Source: Carya illinoinensis (taxonomy: Eukaryota > Streptophyta > Magnoliopsida > Fagales > Juglandaceae). From it: a stretch of DNA of 64,000 nucleotides. The DNA lies in the NCBI RefSeq assembly GCF_018687715.1, contig NC_056760.1, forward strand, positions 37,152,001 to 37,216,000, in the 5' to 3' direction. The stretch's first letter is position 1. Each line of letters starts with the position of its first letter. A model generated the notes under the pieces. The model ran no database searches. It was not told where the DNA came from and saw only the letters and a program-made list of their open reading frames with translations. The translations under genes and the position numbers were made by a program. Below are positions 23,998 to 36,408 of this stretch, in pieces.

Positions 23998-25935
23998 TCA
24001 CCGTCTAGTAGATTGGTCACGCCGCCAATGAGATGAGGACGACGAAGATGACGGGCTACTTCCCCAATCAATCGACTTAATCGTTCCCAAGAACAAGTCA
24101 GATAAGTAATTGCCCACATCTTCAGGAGAAAATCTGACATATAACCTCGCGTTCCTCTCTCCTCTTTCGGATATTGGCCGATACTTGTCATAAAATTTTT
24201 GATAAACTGGTTCGAGCTTTGTCGCAATGGACACCTTCATTTCGTCTCGAAGGTTCCGGTCTGATACAACGAGCATACCCTGTTTCAGATACGCTTCTTC
24301 GAAGCTTGAATTGAATTTCCTGAGAATCTCCCTTGCTTCCGCAGATGAAATCTCGGCGGTTGGGTTCTCCGGGAGTGACGCGATCACCTTGCCCCAGGCT
24401 AGCCGCTCGTATTTTGCAGCGAACTGTCGTACTTTGTTTTCGTGCTTTGAGATCCAATCCTCACCAAGAAGGTACTGCAGGTTCGACGTACGTACGGTGG
24501 AGACGACATGTTGGATATTGTTGGCTAGGAATAGGTATGAGAGAGAAACGTCTTTGTAATGCTTGGCTCTACCGTCGAGCTTACACAGAAGTACGAGGAT
24601 CGGCCAAGCTATACGCATGGAGATTGCTGTTGTTGGAGATTCGTCGGATTGTGGACTGTCGAAGTAAGATTCCGGTAATGAGGATTTCGTAGGATGAGGC
24701 CAGTCGGTAAAAATGTTGCCTAGGATGTTACTGTAATCAGCGAGGAGTGAAAGGTAATTCATCGCGTGCAGCGTCACAGGGTGAACTCCGCCGTCTAGGA
24801 CCAGCGATTTGGACGAGTCCTTTTGGATCGCTGATTCGAAGTCTGATAGCATTGAGCGTACTGACTCGCCGAGACGGACAAGTGAGGTGATGGCTTGAGA
24901 TAGGATGCTAGCAGTTGAGTCGAAAGAGAATATGGACTCAATCTCGGGCCAGTTTTCAGAGATCGTGGTGTACATGTCGAGCACCTGAAAAATTTTCTCG
25001 GGAGATTTCTTGCTTTTGGCGACGACTTCGGGGAAACTAAACAGCATAGTAGCTCCTTGTTTGGAAATCTCGGTGAAGCACGATTCTCTGATGGAGTCCG
25101 AGGAGGAGAAGACGTGGTCGCAAAGTATTCTCTCACCAGTGAAGAGCGTCCTCATGGATATTTTCACTGCGTCCAACCAGTTCTTGATTTTCAACTCGAG
25201 CACTTCCCAGTCCATCTTGTTGATTAGCGAGGAGCTCAGTTTCTCGACCCCGAGACGGTAAATGCCTTCATCCACTATAGATTTTCTGATGATTTTGTAA
25301 ATACTGACGCACTCTTTGGCATAACCGGAGGAGATCATGCACTCGGCTATGGACCTCAAGTCCGCCATGGCAATGGAAGAAACCTCCTCAACTTCCTCGA
25401 TGGAAGCCCCTGCAGGGCGCACGTCGTCGTCGTCGTCGTCGTCTTCTTCATAATCCGAGATGCTTGATCTCGTGGAGGCGCGTGAGGATCTGGCGGACAC
25501 GGATTCTGGATCAAGGTGAGCCCGGTTCATGGAAAGGATCTGATAGAACTCCTTCTGGAGTCTCTTCATGGCAATCTGCATTAGCTTGTGAGCTTGCACG
25601 ACCTTATCGGAGGAAGAAGAATTGTCGGAGACCAAGGCGTGCATGGCTTTCTGGAGATTGTTAACGCGGTGGATAAACTGCATGGCCTCCGCCTTGCTCT
25701 CGTAGAAGAGAGATGTAACATTGGCGTAAGAGGAGCTGTCCGGATTCCATTTGGTGATCAAGGCGGCGGCGGCTTCAATGGACTGGTCGATCATGGCGGA
25801 ATCTAAGGAAAAGCTTGTGGAGCGAGGAATAGGGCAGGTTGAGTGGGAGGGTCTCGATGAAGGTGAAGAGTTGGGAGAGGAGTAGGAAGAAGTTTTAGAG
25901 TGAAAGCAGAGGCTCCTCAATCCCTTCATCGGCAT
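23998..25935 (-). CDS. EXO70H: EXO70 exocyst subunit, EXO70H clade
   Basis: An intact, intronless frame of 645 residues, close to the usual EXO70 length. EXO70 is the exocyst subunit that binds phosphoinositides and guides secretory vesicles to sites on the plasma membrane. H-clade members in Arabidopsis act in trichome wall or callose deposition and in defence. The N-terminus MPMKGLRSLCFHS followed by a Ser/Pro-rich stretch (residues 12-45) is characteristic of plant EXO70H proteins. An acidic run (EEDDDDDDD, about 163-171) lies in the linker, and the conserved EXO70 C-terminal domain (PF03081) spans about 240-620. The tail is Ser-rich and basic (SSHWRRDQSTRR). I chose ATG 25935, with another Met two codons later. 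G+C is clearly higher than in the surroundings. The exact H-subgroup number cannot be assigned by eye. Confidence 0.95.
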   Translation of the reverse strand: MPMKGLRSLCFHSKTSSYSSPNSSPSSRPSHSTCPIPRSTSFSLDSAMIDQSIEAAAALITKWNPDSSSYANVTSLFYESKAEAMQFIHRVNNLQKAMHALVSDNSSSSDKVVQAHKLMQIAMKRLQKEFYQILSMNRAHLDPESVSARSSRASTRSSISDYEEDDDDDDDVRPAGASIEEVEEVSSIAMADLRSIAECMISSGYAKECVSIYKIIRKSIVDEGIYRLGVEKLSSSLINKMDWEVLELKIKNWLDAVKISMRTLFTGERILCDHVFSSSDSIRESCFTEISKQGATMLFSFPEVVAKSKKSPEKIFQVLDMYTTISENWPEIESIFSFDSTASILSQAITSLVRLGESVRSMLSDFESAIQKDSSKSLVLDGGVHPVTLHAMNYLSLLADYSNILGNIFTDWPHPTKSSLPESYFDSPQSDESPTTAISMRIAWPILVLLCKLDGRAKHYKDVSLSYLFLANNIQHVVSTVRTSNLQYLLGEDWISKHENKVRQFAAKYERLAWGKVIASLPENPTAEISSAEAREILRKFNSSFEEAYLKQGMLVVSDRNLRDEMKVSIATKLEPVYQKFYDKYRPISERGERNARLYVRFSPEDVGNYLSDLFLGTIKSIDWGSSPSSSSSSSHWRRDQSTRR

Positions 25936-26081
25936 ATTTAGTAGCTTCTAGATGCAGTGACTGAAACTCGATCTGTTTGCTTCCCAGGAAAATAAAAAAG
26001 GGTTGGGATGGTAGGGAGAGAAATGAGAAGTGAACAGATCTGAGCTCTTTCTGATCATAGGGGCGTTGGACTGGGTGGGGG

Positions 26082-26089
26082 TTTATATA
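26082..26089 (-). promoter_or_regulatory. TATA box of EXO70H
   Basis: TATATAAA on the minus strand, about 150 bp upstream of the EXO70H ATG, in a setting (CTATATAAACCCCC) typical of a plant core promoter. This implies a 5' leader of about 110-120 nt. Confidence 0.65.
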
Positions 26090-27398
26090 GACAAGACCCC
26101 CGCAGCAACGAGGCCGTCGGTACAGATGAATTGTCAAAGGGTGAAGAAAGCAAGGAAAGAACATGTTGCTGTGGTGGGCCCTGGGGGGTGGGGGTGGAGA
26201 TGACTTCAGAATAAGTACATACAAAGACTTATAGACCCACGTTAATTGAAATTTCACTACTGGCTGGGTTTTTTACACGTGTGTGTTGTATCTTAATTCC
26301 GTGTCTTTTCTTTCCTTTCTTCTCTTTCTTGTGAGCTATTTTCGTGAGTCTCTATTTTCCTGACCGATTGATAATGAAGTAATGCAAATTCTAAAGACAT
26401 TATTTTTGTTCTTGAGAAATAGCTAACCGTCCGAACTCTACAATTTAAAGAAAAAAAATCAGATATATTAGGAAAAAAAAAATCTAAGAAATTACCAACG
26501 AAATAACCTCATTCCAATTATATAATAATAATAATATTAAAAATGATTTAATTCATTTTTTCAAAAGAAGATATATAAAGCAATGCAGGCTTTAATATAT
26601 TATATTAACAAAACGTGGTTAATATTAACGTTAAATATTGTGTTCTACCAACTGATACGACCAGTATTTACCGCGCCAAGCTAGTGACCAGTGCAGATGA
26701 GGTATGTGTTTTGTATCGGGTCAAATACCAGTCATATCGGTGCGTTTTTGTTAATACAGGCCAATTTTCGGTATACCGACTGAAATTAGTAGATTTTGTA
26801 ATTAATGTAAAAATTTTGACTTTTTTTTTTTAATTTTCACTCCAATTCTCACATCTGAAAACTATTTTTTTAATTTTTTTAATTCACTTTTCTCGAGGAG
26901 TGGAAATCAAATCCCTACTACATTTACGTGATGAAGATGAGTGATTAATTTTTTAAAATAGTTAGATTGAAAACTTATAAATACTATTGAGTTTTATAAA
27001 TATGTATTTTAATTTTTTAAGACTTGCATTAATGTTATTTTAAAATATAATTTATATATATAATTAATTTATTATATATAGACTATCCCAAAACGATATC
27101 CAAAATAGTACGATATTTCAGTATCTTAATCTAAATGACCACTTATAAAACGATATTCAAAACTTTCTTATTGACTCTCTAACCCTCATGCCACGACCAC
27201 ACCCACGCCTTTGATATTTGCAAGTGAGAATTACATTCGGTGATGGGATCGCGTCCTTTACATATGCTATATAGTCAACTATACATTATATGTATGCATT
27301 AATTATTACAGGATTTTATAACCCAATGGATGGACTATAGATTTCTTGTTGTCCCCCTAAATGATAGAGGATCTACCACACCATGACTTGTGACTATA

Positions 27399-28362
27399 TC
27401 TTCTATATATAAAAAATGTGTATGAAACGGAAAATCTTGTTTTAACGGTTTTTCTTGTTTTTCCGTTAAAGTTAACACCGTTTGTTTTAACGGTTTGGCA
27501 CATAAAATAAAGACATAAATGTTAAGAGAGATAGCATTCAATGTTGTTATATGATTTATTAATCTCAATAATTATAATACTTAATAATGTATATAATAAT
27601 GAGTAATTAAAGATTAATTATTATATTTTTCTCTTTCTCCTTAACATATACACGTGTATTAGGTGCATAAGACTTGAATCCCTAAGTATAATATACGTGT
27701 ATTATACGTTTCATTAACTCAAATTATTGGGTATTCCAAATTTAAAAATCTCATATAATATATAATACAAGTGTGTTTAATTAAAGTATTTTTTTTTCCA
27801 TAGTAGTAAGACGTAGCTTCCGCTAAGTTATATTTCATAAATGGGCTTGCTATGATAGGCACGTGACAAAAGCCGTGATCCTTGAGCTAATCAAGAAAGA
27901 GTAAATTCAGCCAACAATTTCAAAATATATTTTATGATTTATATATATGCTATATATAGAAAATATTATACCACAAATTTTATAAAAAGATTATGTTTTA
28001 ACTTTATGTTATCCCTGATCGACTCAACCAACAGCAAAATAAGAATATCAATGTTGTCTCTATTGATTGTCTACAGGATGACATAAATTGATGAATTATA
28101 ATATAAATATCAAACGACACATATTTTGAACTACCGTTTGTGTTAGACTTTTATTAAATTTTTCATATACATCTTTGCTAAAATTATAGATGTTATAAAC
28201 ATGTATTGGATTATATGATACTTTGAACTAATTTTTTTATTTTCTCCAATATGTCTTAAATTATTAAGTGACATCAATAATTTTTATAAAATATATATTA
28301 TTTTTTACAAATAATCATTTCATAAAAGTAGACAAACGTGCTTTACACGTTACTCCCACCTA

Positions 28363-28363
<1 letters not shown>
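27399..28363 (+). mobile_element. Non-autonomous Helitron, 965 bp
   Basis: Starts TCTTCTATATATAAAAAATG and ends with a perfect 6-bp hairpin (AACGTG, loop CTTTA, CACGTT) 12 bases before the terminal CTAG. It is flanked by A on the left and T on the right, as Helitrons require. Copy A shows the uninterrupted site (ACTATA joined to TATATA near 800). No coding capacity was seen. It contains inverted AACGGTTT/AAACCGTT-like words near 27450-27505. Confidence 0.93.

Positions 28364-28446
<83 letters not shown>
28364..28446. repeat. (AT)n microsatellite next to the Helitron 3' end
   Basis: About 41 TA units, against roughly ten at the corresponding place in copy A (802-820). Confidence 0.95.
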
Positions 28447-28448
<2 letters not shown>

Positions 28449-29592
28449 TTATATGATCCTCATTTTTGACTGACTCATGAGTTTGAGTACGTACTTCCAT
28501 CGATCCCATTTGAATTGTGGCTGTTTGATTTCAGATTCAAATAGTACTGCAACTCATCCATATATATATCAGTTATAATTATTTGTTCAACTTTGATACA
28601 CTTTCATAGGCCGGTCCTGTTTGTTCATGGCTTACTTAAAGACTTAAATCTAAGCTATGTCTAATATCTTCACATGATGACCATGACTGTAATAATGATC
28701 ATTATATGCCTTCAATTAATGCTATGCTCAGTTGGCTTTGATTTTTGTTTTCGCCTCTATTAAATTATCAAGTTCAGAAATATTTTGTGCATGGATAAGA
28801 CCAAAATAATCAGAAATTAAGGTCTCGATTGGCCTCCTAGCTAGGAGCTATACATAGGCTACGCGTACTCAATCTCTCCGCGTAAATTAAAGAGCAAGTT
28901 GAGTTATTAAATTGAGTCCTAATTAATGGAAATTTAAGTATTAATTCATTATTGCTGTTGCTTTAATTAATTAGTCTCATATCATATTGTATAATATAAT
29001 AATTAGCTATCTAGGTCTGACTATTTTTTGTGCAAGTTGGTAGAAAGATCAGCATATGCATGCTTCAATTGCACTACGTATATACTAGCTTCAAAGTATA
29101 GTACTACTTGTGATATTTGTTGTAAACATTTCTTTTGCTATCTAATTAATTTCATAAAGGCTACATACCTACGAACATATGCATCTTAAATTCATAAAGG
29201 TCTCTACATGAGCTGCTAGCCTGCTAGCTCGCAGAAAGTACTCCGCATGTACATTGAGACCTTAACCCACTGCACAAAATTATGGTAAAAAAATATCTGC
29301 AAGTTGAGGGTCCTTGATGCATGGGAGTTAAGTAGTCTTCATGATAATTTAAAAATATTAGTTTATTTATATTACTTTTTTGAGAAAATCATTTATTATA
29401 AATTATAATAATAAAATAAAATGAGATGAAATATTTCTTATAATATTCAAATTGAGATTGTAGAAGCTAACAAAGAGTACGTCAGGAATTTTTCCTTATC
29501 TAATATATATTAATATGCATGTACCTGATCTGCCTATATATGCAGAACACAAATGATCATCATTTGATCGCCTTAATTTTTTCCTTAAATTT

Positions 29593-32487
29593 TTTTGGAA
29601 AGGAACCTCATATATTCATTGAATGAATCATCCGTTACAAAGTTTATCTTTCAACAGATCACTCCATACAATTTCTGGTGCTTCCTCAATCCATATTCTC
29701 TCGGTATCAAATTGTAAAGCTGTTCTAGCTAGTATGTGGGCCACTGTATTCATCTCTCTTTTTACAAATCTCACCTCCCACTCTTTTCTATTTCTAAAGT
29801 ATCTCTTTATCTCCTGTATAATATTTCCGTAGACAGACAAGTCTTCTGCTTCTCTATTTACTGCCTCTATAACCCCCTTTGCATCCCCTTCCAGTATTAC
29901 TTTCGTGTAATTCAATTCTGTATAGATCTCTGCTGCCCTTCTCAAGGCAAGACTTTCTGCTGTTGCTGGGTGATGTAAGTACTTCCTTCGTCCACAAGCT
30001 GCTACCAATACATCCCCATTTTCATCTCTGATGATTATACCTATGCCCACTTTCTTATTTTTTAAATCTACTGCTGCATCCCAGTTTGTTTTTACAAAAT
30101 CTTCCCTTGGCACCTCCCAATGTTGACCCTGCCTTACAGCCATGGCTAAATTATTGCCCCTTTTTAGCATCTGATTTGCTGCCTGGTACTCCTGTAGTGA
30201 CTCCTTTGAATCTCTGATAACACTCCTTGGGCTTCTAAACTTCTTGTCAAAAACTAACTCATTTCTCCTCAACCATAGCATTCTCATCGTTGCTGCTATC
30301 ATCTCCAAATCAGGTTCTGTTAGTTTACCTTTCATCCTTCCCCACATACTTAGAAAGTCATCTTCAGCCACATTCCATTTCTGAATAGGGGTAGTCATTT
30401 CTGTCCATACAGCATTAGCTGCTGGGCATTGCCATAAAAGATGCATCACAGTTTCAGTATCTATCTGGCATATTGGGCATAGAGGGTCATCCAGAATTTT
30501 TCTCTTGAAAATGTTCCATTTAGTGGCTAACAGATCATTGCCTACTTTCCACATAAATGTCTTTACCTTCCTCGGTACATTAAGCTCCTAGATACTCTTC
30601 CATCTTCCATCATGCCTGCTTCCCTCTGAAGTTTCCCCTGTGATAGCCTTTTTCTTGTCTATCTCCACTTGATACCCACTTTTGACCATGTATAGCCCTT
30701 TTTCTGAAGAGCCCCATATAAGTTTATCCTCTACATTCATACAACTCAGAGGTATGCTGCAAATCTGCTCTAGCTCTTCTCGAGAAAAAATTCTGCTTAT
30801 AAGATCCACATTCCTCCCAACAGTCTGAAAGTTTATAAGTTCCTTTACCCTTGCACTAGCTTCCAGAATCTTGATTGGAGATTGTACTTGGTTGGAGACA
30901 GGTTTAAACAGCCATTTGTGCCCCCAGATTTTAATTCTATTCCCATTACCCACTCTCCACTTCAGTCCCTTATTTAACAATCTCATTGCTCCCCACACAC
31001 TCCTCCATATTAGTGAAGGTTTGTCACCCAATTTGGACTCCAGAAAGTTACATGTTTTAAAGTATTTTTCTTTGAAAATCACTGCCACCAGATTCTCAGG
31101 ATTCATAATAAATCTCCAGCCTTGTTTAACTATCAAAGCCATATTGAGACATTCCAAGTCTCTGAATCCTAAACCTCCCTCTCCTTTCTGTTTGCCCATT
31201 TTTTCCCAGCTTCTCCACTGCACACAGCTCCTCTTCTGATTATTTCCCCACCAAAACTTTGCAAACATTATGTTCAGCTCCTGACATAGTCTCTTTGGTA
31301 ACTTGAAGATGCTCATAGTGTAAGTTGGAATTGCCTGCAGCACTGCCTTTATTAATATTTCCTTTCCTGCACTCGACAAATACCCATTCTTCCAATTGTT
31401 GATTCTTTGCCACACTCTCCTTGATACATTTAAAAGTATTGTACTTTGACCTACCTATCATTGTAGGGAGACCAAGATACCTTTCAAAATTACCCCTCAC
31501 TGTAGCTCCCCTTGCAGCTAAGACATCCCTTTTATCTTCGGTTTTGGTGTTGGAGCTGAAGAAAATTGATGTCTTGTCCCTGTTTAAGAACTGACCAGAA
31601 GCTTTTTCGTATCTACTAAGTATTCTTTGAATCTTCAACCATTCATCCAGCCTGGCCCTTCCAAACAACATACAGTCATCTGCGAATAAAATGTGGTTTA
31701 CCCTTATGCCTCCTCTCACCACTGCCACCCCTCTTGTATCTCCCTCACGATCTGAATTGTTAAGCATTGAACTTAACCCCTTCGCACATAGAATGAACAA
31801 ATAAGGTGACAGGGGGTCATCTTGTCTTAAACCCCTTATTGGGAAAATTTTCTGTCCAGGCTTACCATTTACAAGAACTGAATATGACATAGTAGATATG
31901 CACTTCATAATCATGTCTATCCACTTGCTATTGAAACCTATCTTTCTCATAATTTTTTCTAAGAAAACTCACTCTATTCTATCGTAAGCTTTAGACATAT
32001 CTATCTTTATGGCCATACTTCCCTGCCCTCCTCTCTTCCTGACTTTTATAGAATGCATCACTTCATAAGCTATCATAATATTATCAGTTATTAATCTCTC
32101 AGGCATAAAAGCACTTTGATTAGGAGATATAATATCTGTTAACACACTCTTCAACCTATTAGCCAGCATCTTTGAAATGATTTTATACAAGACGTTACAC
32201 AAACTAATTGGTCTATATTCATTTGTATACTTCGGATTCTTTATTTTGGGAATAAGAGCAATATGTGTAAAGTTAACAAAAGGATTTAAGTCATTACCAT
32301 TCAAACAGGCTAGAACTGGTGAGCACACTTCCTTTCCTATAGTCTGCCAGTGATTTTGATAAAAGCAGGCTCCAAATCCATCCAGCTCCGGGGATTTATA
32401 AGGGGCCATCTGATTTATTGCCTCTTCTACCTCGATTCTGGTATAGGTCCTGGTCAGTTTCTCATTCATCTCACTTGTCACAATTTT
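29593..32487 (-). mobile_element. L1-type LINE, 5'-truncated
   Basis: Inserted in copy B between two copies of the 16-bp target duplication TTTTTTCCTTAAATTT (29577-29592 and 32488-32503), which occurs once in copy A near 3030. The 3' end, on the left, has only a short T run that merges with the target, so a normal long poly-A tail is not distinguishable. The endonuclease and ORF1 are missing, consistent with abortive target-primed reverse transcription. Confidence 0.93.
29628..32487 (-). pseudogene. LINE ORF2 remnant: reverse transcriptase, zinc-binding domain and RNase H
   Basis: Domains on the minus strand come in L1 order. Reverse transcriptase fingers and palm run from 32487 to about 31400, with HIALIPK, YRPISLCNVLYKI, FMPERLITDNIM and the FADD active-site box (FADDCMLFGR). 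The thumb is next, then the zf-RVT region (about 30700-30420, with CPICQ and HLLWQCP). A plant-type RNase H (RVT_3) is at about 30070-29660, with NWDAAVD, AESLALRRA and EGDAKGV. Breaks are an in-frame TGA at 31969, a frameshift near 31415 and an in-frame stop at 30588. Two of the stops replace expected Trp codons (TGG to TGA or TAG). Confidence 0.9.
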
Positions 32488-35400
32488 TTTTTTCCTTAAA
32501 TTTAATTTATTTATCTGGGCCATTAATTTTATTCATGGTTCAATATTTTGTTTTTATACATTTGAAAGCGGGGAGATTATGCCAATTAGGTCACATGCAT
32601 TTGACATTCATGGTTCAATATTCACCTAACAAGATCATTGACTAATTCATTCGGTCACCGCTAAAAAAATATATATTTTTATAACAAAATTTCTACCCAA
32701 GTGAATTAATATAAGTTTTTTATATGAAGACTTCACCCTATGACTCATAAATATACGTACTTATATGTATGATGTTAATTTGTTGCATCGATTCTAAGCC
32801 AAATCATGCGCATGAATAATTTAATTATATGACGAATTTTTTGTTTATTTTTTACTCGTACGAAAAAATTAATATGAATATATAAATTATAAACGTTATT
32901 AAATATGTTTATTCGAGTGGTTGATATGCAAGAAATTGGCGGAGAGAAACCCGACCCTAAAGATTGTCTCAAATGGTAAGATCAGTTTTAATTAGTAGAA
33001 GATGATCAGGTGAAAATCTGTTATAAATATTATTTGAATTAAGATATTTTATAATGATTTGGGAAATAAAATAGAAATATTGAATAGAAATATTTTAAAT
33101 TTAAAATATTATTAGAATATAAGTTTTTAATATTATTTTTATTTTGTGATTTGAAAAAATTTAATTGTTTTTTATATTTTGTTTTAAAATTTAAAAAAAT
33201 TATAATGATTAAGTAAAAAAATTAAACATTTAAAATTAAAAAATATCTATATTTTAATGATACTTAGATCTTAAGTTGCATCTAATCATCGATCATCTAA
33301 ATAAATCCTGCTTCATTTGGAACATAAACTCATTCCAGTTCATTTGGATTGAGTTCAAATTTAAGCATAGCTCAATATCTAAACACATAATTTTTAAATT
33401 ACTAAACATTATTCAACTCAATACCTCTTTACATGTGAGACTCACTACTTTTGTTAACACAGTACCTCTTTACATATAAAATCTATAACTTTTTTTAACT
33501 TTTTATAAAATATCTAAACTTATCTTAACATCCAAATGCATCTAAACTTATCTTAAATATATCTCACAAAATTTATTCTATTATCTTAATTAAAAATTTA
33601 ATTTTTAACTCAACTTAATTCAAGGTATAATAGTAGCCGGTGTAGACATGAATTTCAGCAAAAGAAACAAGCCCCCTAAGAAGTCGTGCGTCACAGGTAG
33701 AAATTTCGGTGCCAAGAAAAAAAGCTTCCTTATGGACATTTATCACAGCAAGTCAACAACGGCCAACTTTCCGGGAAAATGTAAATCAGAAATCATGCAA
33801 ATTTGTATGGATGCGATGCATCAAGCATGGTAATAGATATATATATATATCTATTCTACTATAATAAATTACTATTTAATTATTATAATAATTTTTCTTA
33901 TTTTTTCATCAAATCCATTACTTTCTTATTTTAGGGATACAATTATCTTTTTTTACATTTTTCTCTCATTTCCAATTCCCTCTCTCATCTCCTCTCATCT
34001 CATACTTCTCTCTTATTTTTCGGTGTCTGTCTCTCTACTTACCTCACTCAAATCCATCATCTTATGCATTTTATTGAAATACTTATATCTTAATCTGAGT
34101 ATAAATGTTCAAATCTGTAAAAAAAAAAAAAAAAAAAAAAAAAAAGACAATAAAGAACAACAAGTACAAAATGAAAAAAATAAATCCAAAAAAAAAAACA
34201 CTCGAACAAAATTTGTTCAAATATATCAAGATTAAAAAAATTATATCAAAACACATTATTTGGTGTAATGTAGTATTTATTGTGATGTAAATAATATTAT
34301 TTTTATTTATCTATGTTATTATTATGTATCTTGACTTTAATTTTGAACCTTTTTCTTTTTATTTTTTAATATATCTAAATATGTAATTATTATATTTACC
34401 GTCTTATCATTATTTAAAGATATTTATTAAAGTTTATTTTTTTATCTTTATGTATTAAATTATTCATTAATCAAGTTTTTTTTAAATATATTATTTTTAT
34501 TAAAAAAATCTGTTTAACCTAACTAGATAAGTGTTGTAACACTTTAATCTTCGTTCTTTAGAGCATTTACATTTAGTGTCCTAAAGTATCAAATTTTTTA
34601 TAATTTAGAGTTTATTATAAGATTTTAATCAAAATATCTTCCACATTTAGATCTCTATTTTAGAAAAAATGTTTAGAAAATAAACAGTAAGTCCACATAT
34701 TTGGAGACTCACTATTCATTCCTTAAATCATTTTTATCAATATTTTATTCTTATATATAAAATAAATAATTTTTCAATCATCTACACCTTCTCTCATACT
34801 TATATTTATTATAATTTTAAATAATAATTTTAAAAATAATTTAATTAATTACGAAAATATAAAAAAATTAATTTTAAAAATATTATCATATACACAAAAA
34901 AATAATTTAAATTTTTGTTTAAAATATTCACTAGAGTAATAGTCTAAAACATAAGAAAAAATATTGAGTAGTTAAGTTTGTAAATGGAAGTAAGAGAAAA
35001 AAGTAATAAAGAAATAATAGCGAAATATTATTTTAATAGAATAGAAAAATGATAAGAAATGAGATGTAGGAAGTTTTTGAAATATTAGGAAAAAATTTTA
35101 AGGAGTATATTTTTTAACTATATTATAAAAAATAGAATGTGAATGCTCTTATTCAATCATTTGGCTTTGCCAGGATCGATCTCCATATTTCTCATGATGG
35201 GAGAACTTTAAATTATTTTACGAATTAAATTATACTTAATAATGTAGAGAGTATGTCTCTTCCTTCCGGCATAATCGAATGACTAATATAACCTTTTATA
35301 AATTAATTCTAAGGGTGAAAGTAAGTCCGAATTAGAAATATTAATTAATAATGAACGTTGGTAATCAGTTATGTGCAGGGACTGATTTTGGGATCGATCG

Positions 35401-35767
35401 CATGTCGTGGCTGTCTTATTTTCCGTTTGGTTAGTGGACTAATATTTATTATTTTATAATTATTTTTTACTTAATGCTTATTTTTATTATTATTATTCAT
35501 TATTATTTAATATTTTATTATTATTCATAAAATATTTGAAATCACATCATTACTCAAACGCAACTCATCATCATATTTGAAATAGCTTGCAAACTAATTA
35601 AATTCAGACCAAAACATCATCATATATATTGACATTCTCCCAGCTCTCATATTATAATAAAAGATTTGTTACTCATAATCTTCACACATCATATATCATA
35701 TTTTTTTTAATTTTTTAATTTTTTAAAAATTCTTTTTGGTTTTATTCTTTTTAAATTAATGGAAATG

Positions 35768-35945
35768 CTTTGGCCACCGTTGGTTTTTTTTTCTTAATGA
35801 TTAAGAAAAAATTGTTTAATATTATTATAAATTTTTTATATTTTTTAAAATATTTAAAAGTATTAAAAAATGATTTGAAAAAAAAAAAAATTTGCCTAGC
35901 TGTGGCTCCTAGCGGGCGGGAGCCACCAGCAATGGCTCTAGCATC
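35768..35945. mobile_element. MITE-like element, about 178 bp
   Basis: Ends read ATGCTTTGGCCACC and, from the other side, ATGCTAGAGCCATT. The centre (TTAATATTATTATAAATTTT) is shared with a second copy at 47085-47280. The element class is undetermined. Confidence 0.5.
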
Positions 35946-36164
35946 ATCCTAAATTAATTGGATCGTTCTATCTATTATTCATATACCATATATTTGATAA
36001 AAAAAATTAAAAAAATATAATGTGTGACAATGATAAATAAAATTTTTCATATAATAATATAAAAAATATTTAACATCCACCCACAACAAAATTGGTAGTA
36101 GTGAGTCATTTATATTGATGTTGAGAGTAACGTTAGGAGCCGGATGGGTGGGTGAGAAGGCAGA

Positions 36165-36408
36165 TTTACACCATCCAATAAAAACATGACACGTATCATT
36201 TCATCGTGAATGAAAAATAGATTTGTTTGTAGGGAATGAAATCCTTACCTTCACAACCTACCATCCCCGACTCTCTCTCTCTCTTCTCAAGCTCTAAACT
36301 CTTTCTCACCCCTCAAGTGCTCTCCCTCTCTAGCATCCATTGGCACTAGCATGAATATTCCATGTGTCTGTCTTTTATTGGATGGTGTAAAATGTAGATT
36401 CATACTCC
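36165..36408. mobile_element. MITE-like inverted-repeat element, about 240 bp
   Basis: TTTACACCATCCAATAAAA near 36166 is repeated in inverted form near 36400. The centre is a CT-rich, gene-leader-like segment (36265-36335). A target duplication was not resolved. Confidence 0.5.

Larger units (their letters stand above)
26640..32957. repeat. Segmental duplication, copy B
   Basis: Matches 1-3364 plus 15550-15674 in the same orientation. It begins about 0.7 kb upstream of the EXO70H ATG. It is interrupted by a Helitron (27399-28363), an expanded (AT)n tract and a LINE (29593-32487), none of which is in copy A, and it lacks the segment equivalent to 1803-2824. The exact left edge is uncertain because copy A reaches the window start. 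Confidence 0.88.

Noticed and set aside
24227..25806. Several open frames opposite to EXO70H
   Set aside because: They are shadows of the G+C-rich EXO70H coding strand and lack any family signature.
33648..33833. 61-codon Lys-rich frame in the intergenic region
   Set aside because: No recognisable domain, no promoter context; too short to support.
34119..34145. Poly-A run as the tail of a retroposon
   Set aside because: No upstream LINE or SINE body and no flanking target duplication could be recognised.
33850..34570. Possible small Helitron (TCTATTCTACTATAATAAA start; AAGTGTTGTAACACTT palindrome near 34530)
   Set aside because: The palindrome is not followed by a CTRR terminus at a fitting distance and no empty site is available.
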